This document shows, piece after piece, positions 1 through 8,685 of a stretch of 41,389 nucleotides of DNA. Under the pieces are notes generated by a model, which saw nothing but the letters and a program-made list of their open reading frames with translations, was not told the DNA's origin and did not search any database. A program made the position numbers and the translations under genes. This DNA comes from Sulfurihydrogenibium sp. (GTDB lineage Bacteria; Aquificota; Aquificia; Aquificales; Hydrogenothermaceae): positions 1-41,389 of the forward strand of contig NZ_JAPYVU010000009.1 in NCBI RefSeq assembly GCF_028276765.1, written 5' to 3'. Every line of letters begins with the position of its first letter. Positions within the stretch are counted from its first letter, which is position 1.

Positions 1-187
1 ACTGCTACCTGATAGTCATTTTCATACAGATAATCAGCAAGCTTTAAATGGTAAACTCCTGTATGCTCCATTATGATAAGCATATCTGACTTTTTAAACT
101 TTTTAAGATAAGGCTTAATTTTCTTTTCAAACTCTACTGGGTCAGATTTAACTTCAAAAGTTTCTTTAAAGCCTAATGTTCTTACTG
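1..187 (-). pseudogene. IS110-family transposase fragment
   Basis: Read on the minus strand, 187 to 1 gives an open stretch ending in MEHTGVYHLKLADYLYEN at the window edge. This is the conserved second acidic block (E-x-TG-x-Y) of IS110-type DEDD transposases. The N-terminal block with the first catalytic Asp (usually V-G-I-D-V-S-K) is not upstream in frame; a stop codon interrupts the frame about 18 bases further up, inside a tandem copy of GTTTTAGGAA (191-210). The rest of the protein runs off the window, so only the N-terminal truncation is certain. I read it as the broken start of an insertion sequence. Confidence 0.7.
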
Positions 188-190
188 CAG

Positions 191-275
191 GTTTTAGGAA
201 GTTTTAGGAAGGACAGTCTAAAACATCCTAAAGCGGTCTTAAAAGACTAATGACAGAAACTTGATCTGTCCTTCC
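191..275. repeat. Inverted repeat and hairpin debris next to the IS110 fragment
   Basis: GTTTTAGGAA occurs twice in tandem (191-200, 201-210). GGAAGGACAG at 207-216 is answered by its exact complement at 266-275. A smaller hairpin, GTCTT/AAGAC, lies at 236-247 between them. The arrangement suggests the non-coding end of a mobile element. IS110 elements carry their guide (bridge) RNA in this kind of flank, but I cannot show that this remnant encodes one. Confidence 0.45.
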
Positions 276-301
276 TTTTTCTCCCATGTCTGTAATTATT
301 A

Positions 302-350
302 GTAAAACTTATTCTCTTAAAGTTTAAAAATTTTTGGTATATTTAATATA
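302..350. repeat. 48-bp sequence repeated in inverse at 38559-38607
   Basis: The stretch from TAAAACTTATTCTC to the TATA-rich end is the near-perfect reverse complement of 38559-38607, with about two mismatches by eye. Both copies lie beside transposase remnants and palindromic repeats. It probably marks the end of a once mobile element. Confidence 0.6.
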
Positions 351-351
351 A

Positions 352-394
352 GATGACGGAAAAGTAAGCTTACGAGAATTTTGGAACACTCTTA
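352..394 (+). repeat. Palindromic repeat family 1, right-end fragment
   Basis: It reads GATGACGGAAAAGTAAGC followed by TTTTGGAACACTC, matching the right end of the full copies at 18775-18926 and 31433-31580. The left arm is missing. Confidence 0.7.
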
Positions 395-414
395 CTTAAA
401 TCAATATAAAATAC

Positions 415-452
415 AAAACCCATCGCCATGTTTTAACACAATAGCGAAGGGC
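415..452 (-). terminator. Probable intrinsic terminator of metK
   Basis: On the minus strand CCCTTCGC pairs with GCGATGGG with one mismatch. The loop contains its own TGTT/AACA pairing, and the hairpin is followed by TTTTG. It lies just downstream of the metK stop. Confidence 0.55.
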
Positions 453-470
453 ATCTTGAAATTTTTAAAA

Positions 471-1673
471 TTAATACAATCTAAAGTGTCTGTTTAAGAA
501 TTTTTGCCATGTAGAAGGAAGCTTATCCAATTCTTCTTGTGCAATTTTCATTACTTTTTCTTTTATTTTATTTAAATCGCCATTTACTCTTAATTTAACA
601 TCACAAACCTGTGGTTCAGTGATTGGTTTACCGATTTGGCTAACTAAATAGCAGTAAGCCTCTTCAACTTCTTCAATCTCCGCAACGATTCTTTCTGCCA
701 TATCCATTGCTGCAGTATTGTATATCTTTCCTATATGAGATACCGGGTTTTTACCAGCAGCAGCTTCTAAGCTCATTGGTCTGTAAGGAGTGATTAAGCC
801 ATTAACTCTATTACCTCTTCCAACCTGACCGTCATCACCAGCTTCTGCAGATGTTCCGGTAACAGTTATATAAACAGACTCATTATCTATATCATCCGCT
901 GTATTTATAAATATATCAACATGTTTGGTTGTTAATCTTTGAGCTATTGAGTAAGCATAATTAGTAACAATTTCTTTTTTCTCAACATAATCTTTTATAT
1001 CATTAACATACTTGTCAACAAAAGCCATAGCTATTGTTATTCTGATGTTATCATGGTTTCTAACACCCATAATTTTAATATCTTCACCAACATATGGATG
1101 TTCTTTTTTAAACTCTTTACTGTTTAAAGCTCTCTCAAGTTCATAAACGATCGTTTCTACATCAGAAAACGGAGCAAATCCAACACCAAAAGATGTGTCG
1201 TTGGCAAGAGGAATTTCGCCCTTTAATTGAAATCTTTCAAAGAGTTCAACTAAATCCTTACTACCGGGTTTTAATTTTGGATGAATAATAACATGATTAG
1301 CTATATCTAAGTTAGGAATGTTTTCTTTTAACCATTTGTGAGCTGTCTCTATAGCCAACTCTTTTATCGGTAATTTTTTATTTCCTTTTTCATCAATCGC
1401 TCTTCCGGTTAAATAAATTTCTATTGGCTCAATAATTTTTCCGCCTTTAAATTGTGGGTCTGCAATTCCACCGATCAGTAAGGCTTTATCAACGTTGTGA
1501 TGCATAATTGCTCCAAATTCTTCTCTGTATAGGTTAGATAATGCTATTGACAATTCTTCTGCTAATGCATCACAAATCGTGTCAGGATGACCTGTTCCCT
1601 TTCTTTCTACAATTTCTACAGGTTGCTGGCTTACTTTTTCAAACTCTAAAATTCCAACGTTAATATTTGCCAA
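471..1673 (-). CDS. metK: S-adenosylmethionine synthetase, archaeal type
   Basis: This 400-residue enzyme makes S-adenosylmethionine from methionine and ATP in the cytoplasm. It belongs to the archaeal class of methionine adenosyltransferase, not the usual bacterial MetK. Evidence is the early GTGHPDTICDALAEE segment, the central GDDGQVGRGNRVNG glycine-rich block, and ITPYRPMSLEAAAGKNPVSH; its length is typical for the archaeal class. The start has a strong Shine-Dalgarno sequence (CAGGAGG) 6 bases upstream. It is transcribed divergently from rpsT, and the two promoters appear to share one palindromic -35 hexamer. A likely terminator follows it. The archaeal type is, to my knowledge, normal in Aquificales, so it is a lineage marker rather than a fresh transfer. 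The product supplies the methyl donor for PrmC and RimO and the source of methylthioadenosine recycled by MtnA in this window. Confidence 0.95.
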   Translation of the reverse strand: MANINVGILEFEKVSQQPVEIVERKGTGHPDTICDALAEELSIALSNLYREEFGAIMHHNVDKALLIGGIADPQFKGGKIIEPIEIYLTGRAIDEKGNKKLPIKELAIETAHKWLKENIPNLDIANHVIIHPKLKPGSKDLVELFERFQLKGEIPLANDTSFGVGFAPFSDVETIVYELERALNSKEFKKEHPYVGEDIKIMGVRNHDNIRITIAMAFVDKYVNDIKDYVEKKEIVTNYAYSIAQRLTTKHVDIFINTADDIDNESVYITVTGTSAEAGDDGQVGRGNRVNGLITPYRPMSLEAAAGKNPVSHIGKIYNTAAMDMAERIVAEIEEVEEAYCYLVSQIGKPITEPQVCDVKLRVNGDLNKIKEKVMKIAQEELDKLPSTWQKFLNRHFRLY

Positions 1674-1705
1674 TCTTTTACCTCCTGAAAAATTTTAAGA
1701 ATATT

Positions 1706-1757
1706 AAATTACCATATTTTAAACATGCTTGCAAATTTTAATTAAACAGGTTAAAAT
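1706..1757. promoter_or_regulatory. Divergent promoters of metK and rpsT sharing a -35 box
   Basis: TTGCAA at 1729-1734 is its own reverse complement. Rightward, 17 bases separate it from TAAAAT (1752-1757), giving a good sigma-70-type promoter for rpsT. Leftward, 17 bases separate the same hexamer from TAATTT (1711-1706) for metK. Only the rightward promoter has a strong -10 match. Confidence 0.55.
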
Positions 1758-1789
1758 ATTTATCTACATTCTTTAAGACGGAGGATTAA

Positions 1790-2113
1790 ATGGCTAAAAC
1801 TACATTATCACCAAAAAAACAGAAGCATAAAAGAAGAGTAAAGAAAAATATTAGAGTTGCCGAAAGAAGAAGGCTCGAAAATAGATATCATATTTCAAGA
1901 ATGAAAACTGCATTCAAAAAACTTTATTCAGTTCTTGAAAAAGAAGGTCCAGAGGCAGCATCTAAATACTTACCATTATGCCAAAAGCTTGCATACAGGG
2001 CTGCAGCTAAAGGGGCTATTCATAAAAATGAAGCTGCAAGAAGAGTTTCAAGAGCAGCTAAAAGAATAAAAGCGGCTTTAGAAAAATTGCAACAACAGCA
2101 ACAAGTTGCATAA
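1790..2113 (+). CDS. rpsT: Small ribosomal subunit protein S20
   Basis: A 107-residue, highly basic protein that binds 16S rRNA in the body of the 30S subunit. It shows the S20 pattern: an N-terminal Lys/Arg cluster (KKQKHKRRVKKNIRVAERRR) followed by long alpha helices with repeated Ala-Ala-Arg/Lys stretches such as AAKGAIHKNEAARR. It is somewhat longer than the usual 85-90 residues because of an N-terminal extension and a glutamine-rich tail (QQQQQ). The start ATG follows GGAGG with good spacing. A clear promoter (TTGCAA, 17 bases, TAAAAT) lies upstream. The tRNA, tilS and ftsH genes follow on the same strand, so some co-transcription is possible. Confidence 0.93.
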   Translation: MAKTTLSPKKQKHKRRVKKNIRVAERRRLENRYHISRMKTAFKKLYSVLEKEGPEAASKYLPLCQKLAYRAAAKGAIHKNEAARRVSRAAKRIKAALEKLQQQQQVA

Positions 2114-2151
2114 TTTTTAATTTTGAAATAAAATATTATTTTGAAGAAAGT

Positions 2152-2225
2152 GGCGGTATAGCTCAGTTGGTTAGAGCACACGGCTCATATCCGTGGGGTC
2201 CGGGGTTCGAATCCCTGTACCGCCA
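2152..2225 (+). tRNA. tRNA with CAT anticodon (elongator Met more likely than Ile2)
   Basis: The acceptor arm GGCGGTA (2152-2158) pairs with TACCGCC (2218-2224), with A2225 as discriminator and no encoded CCA. The D arm contains AGCTCAGTTGGTTAGAGC. The anticodon stem CACGG/CCGTG encloses CTCATAT, with anticodon CAT at 2186-2188. The T arm reads CGGGGTTCGAATCCCTG. The fully paired acceptor end and the lack of the GGG/CCC anticodon-stem signature exclude an initiator tRNA. CAT is also the gene sequence of the minor isoleucine tRNA, whose C34 is converted to lysidine by TilS, and tilS starts 9 bases downstream. The D and T arms resemble elongator Met, so I favour Met but cannot exclude Ile2. Confidence 0.9.
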
Positions 2226-2233
2226 TTATAATC

Positions 2234-3580
2234 ATGCTTGAAAGCAAATTCCTAAAAGCTGTTAGAAAATTTAATCTTATTGAAAATCAAGATAAAATCC
2301 TTATAGCATTCTCAGGTGGCCCTGATTCTTTAGTTTTAACCAACCTACTACTAAAATTCCAAAAAACCTTGAGTATATCAGAAATTCAGCTTGCACATCT
2401 AAATCATGCTCTAAGAAAAGAGTCAGACCAAGACCAAGAATTTTGCGAAAATTTTGCCAGTAACCTTGGTTTAAAGATTCATGTTAAGAAAGTCGATGTT
2501 AAAAAAGTTGCCAAAGAGCAAAAAATTTCTGTAGAAGAAGCAGGAAGGTTAGAGAGATATAAATTTTTCAATGAAATTCTTCAAAAAGAAAATCTAAATA
2601 AAATAGCAACAGGGCATCATCTTTCAGATTTAACAGAGTCTATAGTTCTTTGGTTTATCCAAGGAAATAAACGAGGACTAAAGGGTTTTCGTCCAAAAGA
2701 AAACAATATAATAAGACCATTATATCTAATCACAAAAGAAGAGATTGAAGAATACTGCCAAAAAAACGGATTAGTCTATTTAATAGACCAGTCAAACTTT
2801 TCAAGAAATTATTTAAGAAATCAAGTTCGCTTAGATGTTATACCAATTTTGAAAAAAATCAATCCAGATTTAGAAAATTCAATGTTAAATTTATCTCAGT
2901 TTTCATATTTTGATGAATCCTACTTAGACAAGCTAACGGAGGAGTATTATTCCAATCTTGATAATAAAAATTTATTAGACTTATCTTTTATTAAGATGCT
3001 TCCAAATGCTTTAAAATACAGACTTTTAATTAAATGGATATATGAAAACACCAATACTTACCCATCTTACAAGCAAATCTTAAATCTAATGGAAATTTTA
3101 GACAAACAAGGACAAAAAGAGATAAAAATTTCAAAAGATATTAAAATTGTAAAAACATACGATAAACTCGAAATTTTAACATCTGAAAATATGGAAAATT
3201 TACAAATAGAGTATAAATTAAAAGTTGGTCAGAAAATTTTCTTAAAAGAGTTTTGTATGGAATTAGAAAGCTATATAATCGATGCTAAAGACTTTAAAAA
3301 AGATAAAAATACAGAATGTTTTGATTTGCCGGAAGATAGTATTTTAGAAATTAGAACAAGAAAAGAAGGAGATAGATTTTTACCTTTTGGTAGAAAGACG
3401 GAAAAGAAGTTAAAAGATGTTTTTATTGATTTAAAAATTCCAAAACATATGAGAGATAGCATACCCCTTTTGGTGTATAATAATAAAATACTATGGATAA
3501 TTGGATACAAAAGGTCTGGATATTATCCGGTTTCAGAAAATTCAACGAAAGTTATTTGTTTTAGATATAAGGAGGTATAG
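2234..3580 (+). CDS. tilS: tRNA(Ile)-lysidine synthase
   Basis: This enzyme attaches lysine to C34 of the minor isoleucine tRNA (CAT), changing its codon reading from AUG to AUA. The PP-loop ATP pyrophosphatase motif SGGPDS sits at residues 27-32, followed by HLNHALR and the ATGHHLSD segment that replaces the common GHHxDDxxET. The C-terminal domain is present ([15 protein letters not shown], then a [13 protein letters not shown] segment), so this is the long, two-domain type at 448 residues. It begins 9 bases after a CAT-anticodon tRNA gene. Its last codons contain the GGAGG that serves as ribosome binding site for ftsH, so the two are translationally linked. Confidence 0.93.
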   Translation: MLESKFLKAVRKFNLIENQDKILIAFSGGPDSLVLTNLLLKFQKTLSISEIQLAHLNHALRKESDQDQEFCENFASNLGLKIHVKKVDVKKVAKEQKISVEEAGRLERYKFFNEILQKENLNKIATGHHLSDLTESIVLWFIQGNKRGLKGFRPKENNIIRPLYLITKEEIEEYCQKNGLVYLIDQSNFSRNYLRNQVRLDVIPILKKINPDLENSMLNLSQFSYFDESYLDKLTEEYYSNLDNKNLLDLSFIKMLPNALKYRLLIKWIYENTNTYPSYKQILNLMEILDKQGQKEIKISKDIKIVKTYDKLEILTSENMENLQIEYKLKVGQKIFLKEFCMELESYIIDAKDFKKDKNTECFDLPEDSILEIRTRKEGDRFLPFGRKTEKKLKDVFIDLKIPKHMRDSIPLLVYNNKILWIIGYKRSGYYPVSENSTKVICFRYKEV

Positions 3581-3582
3581 AA

Positions 3583-5481
3583 TTGCAGCTAACAAGAAGT
3601 TTATTGATATGGTTTTTAATCGGTGCTATGATGATTTTGGCTTTCAATATGTTTGGTTCAAAGCAGCTTGCTGATAACAAGGTTCCCTTCACTGAATTTG
3701 TCAATATGGTAAATGAAAAAAATATTAAAGAAGCCACAATAAGAGGAGAAGAGCTTATAGCTGTTACGGAAGATGGGAAAAAGGTTGAAACTATAGTTCC
3801 ATCCGGCTATTCAAGACTATATGATATTTTATCTGAAAATGGTGTGCAGCTAAAAGTATTACCAAGTGAAAGCAGTAATTGGTTTTTAACTTTATTAGTT
3901 TCTTGGTTGCCAATACTGCTTTTTATTGGTCTTTGGATTTTTATGATGAGACAGATGTCCGGTGGTCCAAATAGAGCATTTTCTTTTGCAAAAAGTAAAG
4001 GAAAGCTGTACTTAGAAGAAAAGCCTAACGTAAAATTAGATGATGTTGCCGGAATGGATGAAGTGAAAGAGGAAGTAAAAGAGCTAATAGAATATCTTAA
4101 AGACCCATCAAGATATCAAAAACTTGGTGGTAGAGCACCAAAAGGAATATTACTCTATGGAGACCCGGGTGTCGGTAAAACTTTATTAGCTAAAGCTATA
4201 GCCGGGGAAGCTAACGTTCCTTTCATTTCTATATCAGGTTCAGATTTTGTCGAGATGTTTGTCGGTGTTGGAGCTGCAAGAGTTAGGGATTTGTTTGAAA
4301 CCGCAAAAAAACATGCTCCCTGTTTAATATTTATAGATGAGATTGACGCAGTAGGTAGAGCCAGAACAGGTGTTGGTTTTGGTGGTGGTCATGATGAAAG
4401 AGAGCAAACATTAAACCAATTACTTGTTGAATTAGATGGATTTGATACTAATGAAGGAATAATAGTGATTGCAGCGACAAACAGACCAGATATTCTTGAC
4501 CCAGCATTACTTAGACCGGGAAGGTTTGACAGACAGATTTCTGTTCCAAAACCAGACGTAAAAGGAAGATACGAGATACTAAAAGTTCACGTAAATAAAA
4601 AGAATGTACCGCTTGATGAAGATGTAGATTTGATGACAATAGCAAAAGGAACACCAGGATTTTCGGGTGCAGACCTTGCAAACCTTATAAATGAAGCAGC
4701 ACTTCTTGCAGCAAGAAGAAATAAAGAAAAAGTAGGCATGCAAGAATTAGAAGATGCATTAGATAGAATCATGATGGGATTAGAAAGAAAAGGAATGGCG
4801 ATAACGGAAAAAGAAAAAGAAAAAATTGCGTACCATGAAGTTGGTCATGCAATAGTTGGAGTAATGTTAGAGGAAGCTGACCCATTGCATAAAGTTTCTA
4901 TAATTCCAAGAGGTGCTGCTCTTGGTGTAACTGTTAACCTTCCTGAAGAAGATAAGCATCTTTATTCTAAAAAAGAGCTGATGGCCAGAATCTTACAGCT
5001 TTTCGGGGGAAGAGCGGCAGAAGAAGTATTTTATGGAAAAGATGGAATTACAACAGGAGCTGAAAATGACCTAATGAGAGCAACAGAATTGGCTTATAGA
5101 ATTGTTGCAGCTTGGGGAATGAGCGATGAAATAGGACCTATACACATCTCTACAAACAGAAGTGGCGGATTTTTCTTTGGAAACCAAGGACCAGAAATTA
5201 GTGAAGAAACTGCAAGAAAGATAGATGAGGAGGTTAACAAAATATTAAGAGAATCTTATCAAAAAGCTAAAAACATAATAGAAAGCTATAAAGATGCAGT
5301 TGTAGCAGTAGTTCAGCTTTTACTTGATAAGGAAACGATAACTTGCGAAGAAATGTTTGCGATTTTAAAAGAATATGGCGTTCCAGTATTAAATAGATGT
5401 AGAAAGTTTGAAAGCGTAGTCACAATAACAGATTCTTCAAGTCCAGAAACTCCTCCCGCAGAACTTCCGGCACCAGCATAA
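3583..5481 (+). CDS. ftsH: ATP-dependent zinc metalloprotease FtsH
   Basis: A 632-residue membrane-anchored AAA+ protease that degrades misfolded membrane proteins and short-lived regulators. There are two N-terminal membrane segments (about 5-24 and 103-124) around a small periplasmic domain. These are followed by Walker A GDPGVGKT (193-200), Walker B FIDEID (250-255), the zinc motif HEVGH (418-422) and the third zinc ligand Asp496 in [10 protein letters not shown]. All key residues are intact. The start is TTG at 3583, supported by GGAGG located in the end of tilS. The C-terminus ends in a Pro/Ala-rich tail ([12 protein letters not shown]). The tilS-ftsH order is common in bacteria. tatD follows 4 bases after the stop. 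Confidence 0.97.
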   Translation: MQLTRSLLIWFLIGAMMILAFNMFGSKQLADNKVPFTEFVNMVNEKNIKEATIRGEELIAVTEDGKKVETIVPSGYSRLYDILSENGVQLKVLPSESSNWFLTLLVSWLPILLFIGLWIFMMRQMSGGPNRAFSFAKSKGKLYLEEKPNVKLDDVAGMDEVKEEVKELIEYLKDPSRYQKLGGRAPKGILLYGDPGVGKTLLAKAIAGEANVPFISISGSDFVEMFVGVGAARVRDLFETAKKHAPCLIFIDEIDAVGRARTGVGFGGGHDEREQTLNQLLVELDGFDTNEGIIVIAATNRPDILDPALLRPGRFDRQISVPKPDVKGRYEILKVHVNKKNVPLDEDVDLMTIAKGTPGFSGADLANLINEAALLAARRNKEKVGMQELEDALDRIMMGLERKGMAITEKEKEKIAYHEVGHAIVGVMLEEADPLHKVSIIPRGAALGVTVNLPEEDKHLYSKKELMARILQLFGGRAAEEVFYGKDGITTGAENDLMRATELAYRIVAAWGMSDEIGPIHISTNRSGGFFFGNQGPEISEETARKIDEEVNKILRESYQKAKNIIESYKDAVVAVVQLLLDKETITCEEMFAILKEYGVPVLNRCRKFESVVTITDSSSPETPPAELPAPA

Positions 5482-5485
5482 TTAG

Positions 5486-6283
5486 ATGATAGACACCCAC
5501 TGTCACTTAGATATGCTTTCTTCAGAAGAGGATGTATTAGAGAGCGTGGACAGGTTAGACTACCTGCTCACCATTGGCTGTGATAAACAGGAAATTTATA
5601 AAGCTATAGAATTTACAAAAAAATTTAACAATGTTTACGCATCAATAGGGTACCATCCTTATGACATAGGTGATATATCCGAAAAAGATATAGAAAATTT
5701 AGCAAAACTATATAAAAACAACAGTAAAGTTGTAGCCATTGGAGAATGTGGATTAGATTTCTATAGAGATAAAACTCCAAAAAATTTACAAGAAAAGTTT
5801 TTTAGATTACAAATAGAGCTTGCAAAAGAGTTAAAACTTCCGATAGTCATTCATAGCAGAGAGGCGGATGCTGACACTGAAAGAATACTTTCTGAATATG
5901 CACCATTTGAAAATGGTGGGATAATGCATTGTTTTGGCGGTAGCTTAAGATTAATGGAAGCAACTTTAGAAATGGGCTTTTACATCTCTTTTGCAGGAAA
6001 TATAACCTACCCAAAAGCTGATAATTCAAGAGAAATAGCTAAAAAGGTTCCTTTAGATAGATTGTTATTAGAAACAGACAGCCCCTTTTTAGCTCCTCAA
6101 AAAGTAAGAGGAAAGCCAAATAAACCATCAAACATATTTTACACTTTAGAGTTTGTAGCGAATCTTCTTGGAATTTCACCTAATGAGTTAGAAAAAATTA
6201 CCGATGAAAACGCAAAAAGATTATTAAAATTTGATAACAAACTTTTGTCAGCAGTAATTAATAGTGTTTCAAAATTTTCGTAA
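5486..6283 (+). CDS. tatD: TatD-family metal-dependent hydrolase; stop supplied by a repeat
   Basis: A TIM-barrel hydrolase of the TatD DNase family, acting on DNA or on D-aminoacyl-tRNA depending on the member. Metal ligands are visible: THCHLD (His5, His7), GECGLDF (Glu87), IHSRE (His123), MHCFGG (His148) and TDSP (Asp198). It starts 4 bases after ftsH and has no strong ribosome site of its own, so it is probably coupled. The last residues (SVSKFS) and the stop lie inside a palindromic repeat that begins near 6263, so the native C-terminus was cut or altered by that insertion. Length (265) stays near the family norm, so function is probably kept. Confidence 0.9.
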   Translation: MIDTHCHLDMLSSEEDVLESVDRLDYLLTIGCDKQEIYKAIEFTKKFNNVYASIGYHPYDIGDISEKDIENLAKLYKNNSKVVAIGECGLDFYRDKTPKNLQEKFFRLQIELAKELKLPIVIHSREADADTERILSEYAPFENGGIMHCFGGSLRLMEATLEMGFYISFAGNITYPKADNSREIAKKVPLDRLLLETDSPFLAPQKVRGKPNKPSNIFYTLEFVANLLGISPNELEKITDENAKRLLKFDNKLLSAVINSVSKFS

Positions 6284-6397
6284 GCTTACCTTTCCGTGTC
6301 ATCCTGAGGTCGTAAGGCCGAAGGATCTCTTCTTTTAAAAAACGATAAGAAGGAAATTCTTCGCCGGCTTGACAGCGCGGATTTTTGAAACACTCTC
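6263..6397 (-). repeat. Palindromic repeat family 1, overlapping the end of tatD
   Basis: It starts AGTGTTTCAAAATTTTCG, then the GTCATCCTGAGG...CCGAAGGATCTC arm and the GAAATTCTTCGCCGGC arm, and ends TTTTTGAAACACTCTC. The terminal inverted repeats are readable. The first 21 bases form the end of the tatD reading frame. Confidence 0.75.
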
Positions 6398-6409
6398 AAT
6401 TAAATTTTT

Positions 6410-6470
6410 CACTTCTTATATATAAACTCCTCTGGAAAAGGGTTCAAATAAACTTGCAATGACTGTAACG
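6410..6470 (-). pseudogene. Relic of the 3' end of a DUF523-DUF1722 gene
   Basis: On the minus strand this stretch reads LQSLQVYLNPFPEEF. The intact protein encoded at 16360-17295 ends LQSQVYLNPFPEELM. The nucleotide match includes CTCCTCTGGAAAAGGGTTCA. Both sites are flanked on the same side by a family 1 repeat. Only about 15 codons remain, so it is a fragment of a duplicated locus. Confidence 0.6.
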
Positions 6471-6506
6471 ATACCTTATATATATAACTCTTATCTTGAG
6501 TTATCA

Positions 6507-6986
6507 TTAAAACTCTATCACTTCATCAGATTGATACGTATATCTTCTGTAATCATATGCTAACGGTATTTTAAATTCTCCATCTTTTGATTCAAAGTTA
6601 ACGACCTGTCCAATAAAAAGCGTATGCTCAGAAAAGCTTATTTTATCTTTTTTTACACACTCTAATGAAAGGATAGATTCTTCTATTAGATAACTTCGTA
6701 TAAGCTTTGCAGGTTTTTTCGTTAGTTTTGTTCCGTAGAATTTGTCTGTATGTTCGCCTGTTGTTCTTCCTGTATAGTTTATTGCTCCAACATGGGATAT
6801 ATCTACGAAGTTTAAACCAAAATCAAAGCTTCTGTTTAATAGATAATGAGTAAATCTTTCAGTGTGAACAGAGATTCCTATGAGTAAAGGGTCTTCTTCT
6901 AAAACAATAAAGTTGTAGCAGGGCATTATATTTTCCATAACGGTGATCAAAGCTACAGGTTTTGGTATTTTTTCTAAAATGTTCAT
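6507..6986 (-). CDS. Flavin-reductase-like FMN-binding protein
   Basis: A 159-residue protein of the flavin reductase-like, FMN-binding split-barrel fold. Visible family features are the early P-K-P-V-A-L-I-T strand, HTERFTHYLLNRSFDFGLNF (the I-x-x-T/S-x-x-N-L region), TGRTTGEHTDKF (equivalent to the SGR-x-x-DKF flavin-phosphate segment) and the late HTLFIGQVV strand. Such proteins either reduce FMN with NAD(P)H or hold FMN for partner redox proteins; the substrate cannot be read here. A ribosome site AGAGGT precedes the ATG. It is a distant relative of the protein at 9492-10004. No partner gene is directly adjacent; the downstream side holds repeats. Confidence 0.75.
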   Translation of the reverse strand: MNILEKIPKPVALITVMENIMPCYNFIVLEEDPLLIGISVHTERFTHYLLNRSFDFGLNFVDISHVGAINYTGRTTGEHTDKFYGTKLTKKPAKLIRSYLIEESILSLECVKKDKISFSEHTLFIGQVVNFESKDGEFKIPLAYDYRRYTYQSDEVIEF

Positions 6987-7074
6987 GTATTACCTCTTAA
7001 AAGTTTCTTAATAGTTAAACATAATATGACTTCATTTTATACACCATTTTTTTAAGATTAAACATTATTTTAAA

Positions 7075-7216
7075 AGTGTTACAAAATTCTCGTAAAATTA
7101 TCTCTCTGTGTCATCTGAGGACTTTAGTCCGAAGGATCTCCTGTTTTAAAGATTGAGGAAAAAGGAGATTCTTCGCTTCGCTCAGAATGACAACGTTGAT
7201 TTTTGGAACATCCTCA
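7075..7216 (-). repeat. Palindromic repeat family 1 copy
   Basis: It runs AGTGTTACAAAATTCTCG, GTCATCTGAGGACTTTAGTC, GGAGATTCTTCGCTTCGC and ends TTTTTGGAACATCCTC. It lies between two minus-strand genes, ending 9 bases before the photolyase stop. Confidence 0.75.
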
Positions 7217-7225
7217 CATTATTTT

Positions 7226-8593
7226 TCATAAACTCCTTACTTTTTCTACGTATTTTTTAATATCAAACTTTGCTTCTAAACCCGATGCGCTCATATATCT
7301 AACTTTTCCAAAGATTTTTCTTTCTTTCCATGGTCTGTCATGGGTTCCAAAGCACCAGGATATGCCGGCATAACCGTTTGGGTCTCTTCCGTCAAGCTCG
7401 TATTTATCATTTAGATAGCATGCAATATCAAAGGCATGTTTTGGGTCATGCGTCCATTCTATAATTTTTTTACACCAATACATCCTCATGTAGTTATGCA
7501 TCTTTCCGGTTTTTAAAAGTTCAAGCTGTGCAGCATTCCAGTATTCATCATGGGTTTTTGCATTTTCAAACTCTTCTAATGTGTAAACATAATCTCTTTT
7601 GTCGTTTTTGTGATCTTCTAATGTTTTTTTAGCCCAGTCCGGAATGCCTTCATAATGGTTATAGTTTGGATTATAGTAGCAAAAGTTCCTTGCAAGCTCT
7701 CTCCAAACTATCAGTTCGTTGAAAAAGCTATCAACGTTTTCATCTTTTTTATACTCTGACAAGATTTCAAGGACAACTTCTACCGGCGAGATTTGTCCAA
7801 AATGAAGATAAGGACTTAGGTTTGACTGATAGTCAAGCTCCGGATGAGACCTGTACTCTTTATATTTATGAAGCTTCTTTTCAATAAATTCTTTTAAATG
7901 CTTCTTTGCTTGGCTATAACCACCTATAAAAGGTGATAAACTAACGCTTTTGTCTATGTTGAGAATATCTAAAATCTCTAAGGAACTATTTAAAGTTAGC
8001 TCCTTTATTCCAAAGTCAAGATTGACGGATTTAATCTTTGACTCCCTTGGCTCTAAATTAAGAAGATATAAATCTAATAAATCATAAATCTTTTTTCTTA
8101 TATTGAAAGCATAAACTTCTTGCTTTTGAGATGCAATCTCTACAGGAACACAAACATCAGACTCTACTTCGTAAAATGGTATATCTAATTGTTTTGCTAT
8201 ATCACTATAAAGCTTTCTATAATACTTTAAATAGGCTTTATCTGTAATTAAGGCAATGGCATTCTTTGATATCTCTATGACTCTTTGCTTGATATCATCT
8301 GATTTTTCTATGATAAATTTCATACCTCTTTCTTCTATGGACTTTTTGGCTTCTAAAATTCCATCTAACATAAATTTGTAGTACCTTGCATTTGAGTATT
8401 TATATTTGTCTGTAATTGGAAAATAGACTAATAATGGTTTTTTGTAGTCATTTGATAGGTTGATTGCGTATTCAAGACCGTGGTTAAAGTTTGCTCTATG
8501 GCTGTGAGACATCCAGTAAATTATGTATTTGCCTGATTGATTAAACTGTCTGTCGTTTAAAGCTTTTACTCTTCCTTTGAATTCTAATTCCAT
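7226..8593 (-). CDS. phr: Class II deoxyribodipyrimidine photolyase
   Basis: A 455-residue light-driven repair enzyme that uses reduced FAD to split cyclobutane pyrimidine dimers. The C-terminal half carries the class II signature: SNLSPYLHFGQIS, ELIVWRELARNFCYYNPNYN, MHNYMRMYWCKKIIEW and DGRDPNGYAGISW followed by CFGTHDRPW and FGKVRYM. The N-terminal alpha/beta antenna domain (YWMSHSHRANFNHGLEYAI) is also class II in style. It starts at ATG behind AAGGAGA. It appears monocistronic, with repeats on both sides. Class II enzymes are scattered among bacteria, archaea and eukaryotes, so horizontal acquisition is possible. Codon use looks like the neighbours. Confidence 0.92.
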   Translation of the reverse strand: MELEFKGRVKALNDRQFNQSGKYIIYWMSHSHRANFNHGLEYAINLSNDYKKPLLVYFPITDKYKYSNARYYKFMLDGILEAKKSIEERGMKFIIEKSDDIKQRVIEISKNAIALITDKAYLKYYRKLYSDIAKQLDIPFYEVESDVCVPVEIASQKQEVYAFNIRKKIYDLLDLYLLNLEPRESKIKSVNLDFGIKELTLNSSLEILDILNIDKSVSLSPFIGGYSQAKKHLKEFIEKKLHKYKEYRSHPELDYQSNLSPYLHFGQISPVEVVLEILSEYKKDENVDSFFNELIVWRELARNFCYYNPNYNHYEGIPDWAKKTLEDHKNDKRDYVYTLEEFENAKTHDEYWNAAQLELLKTGKMHNYMRMYWCKKIIEWTHDPKHAFDIACYLNDKYELDGRDPNGYAGISWCFGTHDRPWKERKIFGKVRYMSASGLEAKFDIKKYVEKVRSL

Positions 8594-8685
8594 CGATTAT
8601 CTCCTTTTGTATAGGTTTATTGTTCTTTATTTGTTTTTTATCCTTAAATTAAAGCTTTAAGGGTTGATTGCCTCTCTATTTTACT

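Noticed and set aside
3271-3510. Minus-strand frame inside tilS
   Set aside because: A shadow of a well-supported gene, as are the other antisense frames inside ftsH, ribBA, nadB and lipB.
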